DNA of 58,175 nucleotides. Source: Bacteroidota bacterium. GTDB lineage: Bacteria > Bacteroidota > Bacteroidia > Chitinophagales > Saprospiraceae. Shown here one piece after another: positions 53,395 through 58,175 of the stretch. How positions within the stretch are numbered: position 1 is the first letter of the stretch; the number at the start of each line of letters is the position of its first letter. The DNA is taken from contig CAUJEY010000004.1 in the NCBI GenBank assembly GCA_963169325.1, positions 1 to 58,175 of the forward strand, in the 5' to 3' direction. A model generated the notes under the pieces. The model was given only the letters and a program-made list of their open reading frames with translations. It ran no database searches and was not told the DNA's origin. The translations under genes were made by a program, and so were the position numbers.

Positions 53395-54297
53395 TTAGAA
53401 GCTAAACCCGACGGAAGCCTGAATAACCACGTTGCGGTCTTTATCGTCGCGGAACAATAGCGCGTTGCCATCGCCCGTGCGGGCTTTTGCCAGGTCGGCA
53501 TTGTTATTGGTAATATCAGCCAGCCCGTATTGCATCCGAACGCTGGCAAATAATGAGCTGCTGAGATAATACGACAACCCGAACACTACGCCATAATCTA
53601 TGGAATTGTATAAACTGCCTTTATCGTCGGGATAATCGTAATAGGCGCCAAGTGTTTTGGGCAGTTCGAGTGTTTTGGCATCTACCACGGCCACCACGGT
53701 CTCACCGCCTTCCCCAAGGCCGGGCTCGTCTTTTCGGTAGTTGTGGTCAAAGTTAAATTCAAGATCGCTGATCGTGTTTTGCAGGGGGACGGTCTTTCCG
53801 CCTTTGTACGACAAGGAACCGTCGCCCACTGTTTGCACCAGCAGACCCACATAGCCGCCGGCCGACAATTCCAGGTCTTTCCAGCGGCCGTACACCTGCA
53901 CAGGCAGATCCAGATACGCGTTATTGACGTTAATCAGGTACCGGGAATTCCCCGTGCTGTATGAGCTGCCGCCATCGAACCGGAAGATGCGATACGATTC
54001 GCCGTCGAAGGTATATTTTGCCCCTTTTTTGGTGTACAACAGCTCGCCGCGTACGCCGACATAATCGTTGAACGCATAGCCCAACGACAGGCCTATATGG
54101 AAGCCGGTAATCGATTTCCAGGATTCCAGCCCGGCGCCGGCATTGCTCATTTCAGACGGGCCGTCCATACGGGCAAAGTTCAGCCCGGTTTTGAAGCCAT
54201 AACGAATCTGAGCAGAAAGCGACACTGCAACAAAACTCAGCAGCGCAACGCTGCAACAACGGATAAAAAAGTTTCTTTGAATAAAAAATAGCGCCAT
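53395..54297 (-). CDS. PorT-like outer-membrane beta-barrel protein
   Basis: A 300-residue protein with a signal peptide (SVALLSFVAVSLSAQ). The barrel starts RYGFKTGLNFARMDGPS and continues GFHIGLSLGYAFNDYVGVRGELLYTKKGAKY, the outer-membrane beta-barrel pattern of the PorT family; it ends VVIQASVGFSF with a C-terminal Phe. Members are common in Bacteroidota and mostly uncharacterised. It lies divergent from paaB. Confidence 0.85.
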   Translation of the reverse strand: MALFFIQRNFFIRCCSVALLSFVAVSLSAQIRYGFKTGLNFARMDGPSEMSNAGAGLESWKSITGFHIGLSLGYAFNDYVGVRGELLYTKKGAKYTFDGESYRIFRFDGGSSYSTGNSRYLINVNNAYLDLPVQVYGRWKDLELSAGGYVGLLVQTVGDGSLSYKGGKTVPLQNTISDLEFNFDHNYRKDEPGLGEGGETVVAVVDAKTLELPKTLGAYYDYPDDKGSLYNSIDYGVVFGLSYYLSSSLFASVRMQYGLADITNNNADLAKARTGDGNALLFRDDKDRNVVIQASVGFSF

Positions 54298-54487
54298 TTG
54301 AAGTAAACGTTTTTTTTAGAGCGTGGTCAGCCGTGTGTGATTTTTCAAAATTTTCCGGGTGCTGAAAACAAACCACATACTTTTTTCAGCCTGTCCCAAA
54401 ACGATGGAAAGCGGGCAAAAGTACATTTTTCTGTAACAACCGGCGCACCGGGCATGGTGTACCGCTAAAAGGCGCTATTTTTACCGC

Positions 54488-54766
54488 ATGAAAGATTGGC
54501 CACTCTGGGAAGTATTTATCCGCTCGAAACAAGGGCTCAGCCACAAACATGTGGGCAGCCTCCACGCCGCCGACGCGCAAATGGCAATTGAAAATGCCCG
54601 CGACGTCTATTGCCGACGCAACGAAGGCATCAGTATCTGGGTTGTGGAATCCAAATACATGCACGCCTCCACCGAAGACGCCGAGGCTTTCTTCGATCCC
54701 GCTAACGATAAAATCTATCGGCACCCCACGTTCTACGATCTGCCGGACGAGGTGAAACACATGTAA
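54488..54766 (+). CDS. paaB: 1,2-phenylacetyl-CoA epoxidase subunit PaaB
   Basis: A 92-residue protein of normal PaaB length: WPLWEVFIRSKQGLSHKHVGSLHAADAQMAIENARDVYCRR and ISIWVVESKYMHAS are diagnostic. PaaB is a structural subunit of the PaaABC(E) multicomponent oxygenase that epoxidises phenylacetyl-CoA. No paaA lies upstream; the preceding gene is on the other strand. So the catalytic PaaA must be encoded elsewhere, or has been lost. A word array separates it from paaC. Confidence 0.93.
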   Translation: MKDWPLWEVFIRSKQGLSHKHVGSLHAADAQMAIENARDVYCRRNEGISIWVVESKYMHASTEDAEAFFDPANDKIYRHPTFYDLPDEVKHM

Positions 54767-54776
54767 ATTATTTCGG

Positions 54777-54876
54777 TTAGAAAGTTTCTGGTTGGAAGGT
54801 TTCTGGTTAGCGTGTGAACCAGAAACCTTCTAACCTTCCAACCAGTAACCTTCTAACCAGAAACCTTCTAACCGAA
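54777..54876. repeat. Word-array inverted repeat (GGTTTCTGG / CCAGAAACC) inside the paa operon
   Basis: AGTTTCTGGTTGGAAGG-type words on the left face CCAGAAACCTTCTAACC words on the right. It fills the gap between paaB and paaC and ends at the paaC start codon. A hairpin here could uncouple the two subunits, which elsewhere are translated together. Confidence 0.92.
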
Positions 54877-54877
54877 A

Positions 54878-55627
54878 ATGAACACACATTTCGACTACAT
54901 ACTCCGCCTCGGCGACAACGCCCTTATCCTCGCCCAACGCCTCGGCGAATGGTGCGGACATGGCCCCGTGCTGGAACAGGACATTGCGCTCACCAACATT
55001 TCCCTCGACCTGCTGGGCCAGGCCCGGATGCTATTCACTTACGCCGGAGAACTCGAAGGCCGGGGCCGAACGGAAGACCAACTGGCCTATTTCCGCGACG
55101 CGCATGAGTTCCGTAACGTATTGCTGGTGGAACAACCCAATACCGACTGGGCCTACACCATCGCTCGTCAATTTTTTTTCGACACTTATAATTACTACCA
55201 CTACCAGGCCCTGCTCAAGAGTCGCGACGAACGCCTGGCCGCTATCGCCGAAAAATCACTGAAGGAAGTCACCTATCACCTGCGTTTTTCCAGCGAATGG
55301 GTCCTCCGCCTCGGCGACGGCACCGAAACCAGTCACCAAAAAATGCAGGCCGCTATCGACGATCTCTGGATGTACACCGGCGAACTGACCACACCCAACG
55401 CTACCGACCTGGCCGTAGCCGCAGATGGCACCGGGGTTGATTTACTGAAAATAAAACCACTGTGGGACGCCAAAGTGGCGGATGTGCTGCAAGAGGCTAC
55501 CCTGCAAATTCCCACAGCCGGCTGGATGCAAAGTGGTGGAAAAGACGGGCGGCATACCGAACAACTCGGCTTCATCCTGGCTGAAATGCAGCATTTGCAA
55601 CGAACGTATCCGGGGTTGGAGTGGTAG
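54878..55627 (+). CDS. paaC: 1,2-phenylacetyl-CoA epoxidase subunit PaaC
   Basis: A 249-residue helical protein of normal length: YILRLGDNALILAQRLGEWCGHGP, LEQDIALTNISLDLLGQARML, EVTYHLRFSSEWVLRLGDGTE and the end GRHTEQLGFILAEMQHLQR are PaaC signatures. PaaC has a ferritin-like fold without the diiron site and forms the PaaAC core of the epoxidase. Neither paaA nor paaD/E follows; the next gene is convergent, beyond a 230-base word array. Confidence 0.94.
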   Translation: MNTHFDYILRLGDNALILAQRLGEWCGHGPVLEQDIALTNISLDLLGQARMLFTYAGELEGRGRTEDQLAYFRDAHEFRNVLLVEQPNTDWAYTIARQFFFDTYNYYHYQALLKSRDERLAAIAEKSLKEVTYHLRFSSEWVLRLGDGTETSHQKMQAAIDDLWMYTGELTTPNATDLAVAADGTGVDLLKIKPLWDAKVADVLQEATLQIPTAGWMQSGGKDGRHTEQLGFILAEMQHLQRTYPGLEW

Positions 55628-55633
55628 ATTAAG

Positions 55634-55866
55634 TTCGTCATTAGTCGTCATTAGCGTCATTAGTCGTCATTAGCGTCATTAGTCGTCATTAGCGTCATTA
55701 GTCGTCATTAGCGTCATTAGTCGTCATTAGTCGTCATTAGCGTCATTAGTCGTCATTAGTCGTCATTAGTCGTCATTAGTCGTCATTAGCGTCATTAGTC
55801 GTCATTAGCGTCATTAGTCGTCATTAGTTATCACTAAGAATGACCCAATGACGAACAATGACGAAG
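55634..55866. repeat. Long GTCATTAG word array with short complementary arm
   Basis: About 22 copies of GTCATTAG/GTCATTAGTC in tandem (55634-55828), then a short AATGAC arm (55840-55863). It runs from just after the paaC stop to the stop codon of the convergent peptidase. The unequal arms differ from most of the other loci and suggest tandem expansion of one side. Confidence 0.95.
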
Positions 55867-56907
55867 TTAATCCACTCCCGCCTCCAGCAACGTAAGTGTC
55901 CGCCCTTCTGCATCCATTTCCGCCTGCATACCATACGGAAAAGTCGCCTGATGCGCAACGTGCCCAAAGGGTAACCCGTAAAAAACAGGAATACCCAGGC
56001 TGCTCAGCCGGTCGCGCAGGGTATCCGGCAGTGTGAGGGAAAATTCCGGATTTTTGGCCGCACAATCGGCAAAAACGCCTAATACGATCCCGGCAGCTTG
56101 TTTCAAGTCCGTGGCTTGCAGCAGCTGGGTGAGCAGGCGGTCCACGCGGTAGGGCTGTTCGCCCACTTCTTCAATAAAAACGATTTTCCGGCGGAAAGAC
56201 GGCTCAAAGGGCGTACCGGCCAGGGCCGACAGCAGCGAAAGGTTACCCCCGGTGAGCCGTCCGGTCGCACTGCCCGGGGAAAGCGTAAAAGCCCGGTATT
56301 CTTCCCCCTGCAATTCCGCCCCGTCGCTCGGCGCTGCAATGACGTATGGGGTTACCGGGTTCATCAAAACGGATTTGAAATGCATCAGCGTGTTTTCCGG
56401 AAAATCGGAAGCCGCCACCGGTCCGTGAAAGGTAGTCAGGCCGGTCTTTTGGCCGATGGCCAGGTGCAACGCCGTCACGTCGCTGTATCCGATGAATAAT
56501 TTCGGGTTTTTCCGGATCAGTTGATAATTAATATATGGCAACAGCCGGGTAATCCCGTACCCGCCGCGCACACACCAAACGGCCTCCACTTCCGGGTCGG
56601 CGAATGCCTGATGAAGATCGGCCAGCCGCGCTTCGTCAGTACCGGCTAAGTAGCCGTGCCGGGCGCGCAGGGAAGCGCCTTCTTTTACCTTTAAACCCAG
56701 CGCGGCCAGATTAGACAGCGCTTTTTCCAACTTTTCTTCCGATACCGGACTGGCCGGGGCGATCAGCGCCACCGTAGCGCCTTCGCGCAAGCGCGGCGGT
56801 TTATGCCATGCCCGCGTATCATCTGCACTTGCTTTTACTTTATGCATGGCCAATAGAGAAGCCAGCACGCTAAGGCCGGCTTTTTGAAAAAAATGGCGTC
56901 GGTACAT
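55867..56907 (-). CDS. LD-carboxypeptidase (S66 family)
   Basis: A 346-residue peptidase that trims the L,D bond of tetrapeptide stems in peptidoglycan recycling. Catalytic residues fit S66: S142 in FIGYSDVTALH, E246/E247 in FIEEVGEQPYRVDRL, H316 in PFGHVAHQATFPYG, with VRGGYGITRLLPYI typical. The N-terminus MYRRHFFQKAGLSVLASLL resembles a twin-arginine signal (RRHFFQKAG), so it is probably exported to the periplasm, unlike cytoplasmic LdcA. Confidence 0.9.
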   Translation of the reverse strand: MYRRHFFQKAGLSVLASLLAMHKVKASADDTRAWHKPPRLREGATVALIAPASPVSEEKLEKALSNLAALGLKVKEGASLRARHGYLAGTDEARLADLHQAFADPEVEAVWCVRGGYGITRLLPYINYQLIRKNPKLFIGYSDVTALHLAIGQKTGLTTFHGPVAASDFPENTLMHFKSVLMNPVTPYVIAAPSDGAELQGEEYRAFTLSPGSATGRLTGGNLSLLSALAGTPFEPSFRRKIVFIEEVGEQPYRVDRLLTQLLQATDLKQAAGIVLGVFADCAAKNPEFSLTLPDTLRDRLSSLGIPVFYGLPFGHVAHQATFPYGMQAEMDAEGRTLTLLEAGVD

Positions 56908-56927
56908 GGTTGCTGTGTTTCATTAAA

Positions 56928-58034
56928 TCACAATTTAATAAATATTTTCCGGCGATACAACGGCAGGCATATCGCCCAACACAACAGCATATAGGCCAGT
57001 GCAAACAGAAACGAACTCAATTCCATCCCCTCGATGGGCTTAAAAAATGTTTGGTAAATCCATTGCTGCAAACTGATCGGGTTACCGTCGGCGCCTACCC
57101 AGGATATGGCGTGCCAAAGCATAACCATTGCTTCCGACAACACATACGCAAACAAGGCATTGGCGCCGAAAACCAGGAAAAATCCGGTACCGCGCCGCCA
57201 GCCCTTTACATCGAACAACCAAACACTGGCTGCCAGCAGGATAATGGAAAGCCCTCCGACATAGAGGACATAAGAACTGGTCCACAGTTTTTTATTGATG
57301 GGAAAAAACAGGTCCCAAAACAAGCCGGCAAAGCCGCAAATCAGCCCAAATAACAGTAAATCGCGCACCAACAGGTCTTTTTGTTCTGACCGCTCGCCCA
57401 ACAACGTACCACAAAACCAACCCAGTAATACCGTAACCACCGAAGGAATGGTACTCAATACACCTTCCGGATCGAAGCCGATACGCTCCCCATGATACAG
57501 GTGCGCATCCGTAAACAACCAGCGGTCGAGCAATAGCACGGCATTGGAATCCAGGGCATACGGATCGGCGCCGGGCACCCCAAAAAGGTACAGCAGCGCC
57601 CAATAGCCGAGCAAAAACGCGGCAGACAATATAATCAGGGTGCGGCGGTTAAAGTTAAGCGCCAAAACGGATGCGATACCATATCCCAGGGCCAGTCGCT
57701 GCGGCACGCCCATGATCCGCCAGGTGTCCCAGTTTTTCCATAAAAAAGGGAAATTATTGAGAATAAGGCCGATAACAAATAACAACACGGTACGCCTCAG
57801 GATTTTCCGACCCAGTTCCGGCGTCCATTTGTGGTCATATTTGCCAAAGGCAAACCACATTGAAACGCCGATGATGAACATGAAGGATGGAAATACCAGG
57901 TCGGTGGGCGTACAACCGTGCCAATTCGCATGTTGCAGCGGCGGATATACATACTCCCAGGTACCGGCGGTATTGACGATAATCATAAAAGCGACCGTTA
58001 GGCCCCGGTAAAAATCAACGGCGAGGTAGCGCAT
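56928..58034 (-). CDS. NagX/HGSNAT-like membrane acyltransferase
   Basis: A 368-residue membrane protein from the ATG at 58034 with about ten membrane segments. It opens RYLAVDFYRGLTVAFMIIVNTAG and carries HANWHGCTPTDLVFPSF (35-51), the loop with the conserved His of heparan-alpha-glucosaminide N-acetyltransferases and of the DUF5009/NagX family. These move an acetyl group across the membrane to a sugar, often linked to amino-sugar or cell-wall recycling. The LD-carboxypeptidase downstream on the same strand fits a cell-wall theme. Confidence 0.87.
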   Translation of the reverse strand: MRYLAVDFYRGLTVAFMIIVNTAGTWEYVYPPLQHANWHGCTPTDLVFPSFMFIIGVSMWFAFGKYDHKWTPELGRKILRRTVLLFVIGLILNNFPFLWKNWDTWRIMGVPQRLALGYGIASVLALNFNRRTLIILSAAFLLGYWALLYLFGVPGADPYALDSNAVLLLDRWLFTDAHLYHGERIGFDPEGVLSTIPSVVTVLLGWFCGTLLGERSEQKDLLVRDLLLFGLICGFAGLFWDLFFPINKKLWTSSYVLYVGGLSIILLAASVWLFDVKGWRRGTGFFLVFGANALFAYVLSEAMVMLWHAISWVGADGNPISLQQWIYQTFFKPIEGMELSSFLFALAYMLLCWAICLPLYRRKIFIKL

Positions 58035-58039
58035 AAGAC

Positions 58040-58083
58040 GGTGGACGGTGGACGGTGGACGGTGGACGGTGGACGGTGGACGG
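58040..58083. repeat. Heptamer tandem repeat upstream of the acyltransferase
   Basis: Six perfect copies of GGTGGAC followed by GG, beginning five bases upstream of the minus-strand start codon. There is no complementary arm in the window. Confidence 0.93.
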
Positions 58084-58118
58084 AATTTAAAATAGATTAC
58101 AACGTATTGAATCAGCGC

Positions 58119-58126
58119 CAAATGTA
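58119..58126 (-). promoter_or_regulatory. Probable -7 element of the acyltransferase gene
   Basis: The minus strand reads TACATTTG, fitting TAnnTTTG, about 85 bases before the start codon, so the heptamer array would lie in the transcribed leader. Confidence 0.55.
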
Positions 58127-58175
58127 GTTTTTTGTAACTTGTTACGATTATTAATCCGGCGGGAATTTTTCACGG

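Noticed and set aside
55634-55830. Regular array that could be taken for a CRISPR
   Set aside because: Units are 8-10 bases with no unique spacers, and there are no cas genes; it is a tandem word array.

Overview
The window looks like a Bacteroidota chromosome, most likely a Saprospiria/Chitinophagia-type gliding or sludge bacterium (inference). The evidence is: type IX secretion C-terminal sorting domains on two large surface proteins, SprB-type repeats, carboxypeptidase-regulatory/TonB receptors, LytS/LytTR two-component genes, a CCDC81-type HU/SPOR protein, DUF4199 proteins, and promoters of the Bacteroidota type (TAnnTTTG). I saw no rRNA or tRNA gene, CRISPR array or transposase.

Layout. 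(A) 1-12969: a six-gene co-directional cluster. It encodes a caspase-like protease fused to an alpha/beta hydrolase, a CHAT protease, a membrane-anchored STAND-type NTPase, an exported WD40/beta-trefoil protein, an HExxH metalloprotease with TPRs, and a FecR-like protein carrying five 14-residue GDGWG repeats. The start of a second, divergent caspase-like gene is mirrored at the left edge. I regard this as the most interesting system here: a candidate NTPase-controlled protease cascade, defence or stress-related by inference. (B) 12966-17308: a TonB-dependent receptor, a YceI protein and a low-GC VapBC-like toxin-antitoxin pair. (C) 17432-19197: a LytS/LytTR two-component system. (D) 19204-24997: a sulfur module with two YeeE/YedE-type transporters, an outer-membrane porin, a persulfide-dioxygenase/rhodanese fusion, a TauE/SafE exporter and a Crp/Fnr regulator. 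Two near-identical operators (GTGA-N6-TCAC) lie at the same distance from the -7 elements of the dioxygenase and exporter genes. (E) 25027-37678: lactonase-like lipoprotein, SPOR-like protein, a 1563-residue SprB-repeat adhesin, a membrane TPR protein, an outer-membrane protein, PaaY and an FG-GAP surface protein. (F) 37796-49992: a Nudix-type regulator, a CCDC81-HU/SPOR protein, methylmalonyl-CoA epimerase, a UvrD-AddB-like helicase-nuclease, glutaminase, a pseudo-hydrolase, two DUF4199 proteins, a phosphoesterase and an MsbA-like ABC exporter. (G) 50157-58034: envelope proteins, PaaB and PaaC of the phenylacetyl-CoA epoxidase, an LD-carboxypeptidase and a NagX-like acyltransferase.

A second theme runs through the window. 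Many intergenic gaps are filled by arrays of short words (about 7-9 bases), usually as two complementary arms that fold into long hairpins. They abut start or stop codons, differ in word from locus to locus (some words recur), and one small copy sits inside the helicase reading frame. I do not recognise them as a named repeat family.
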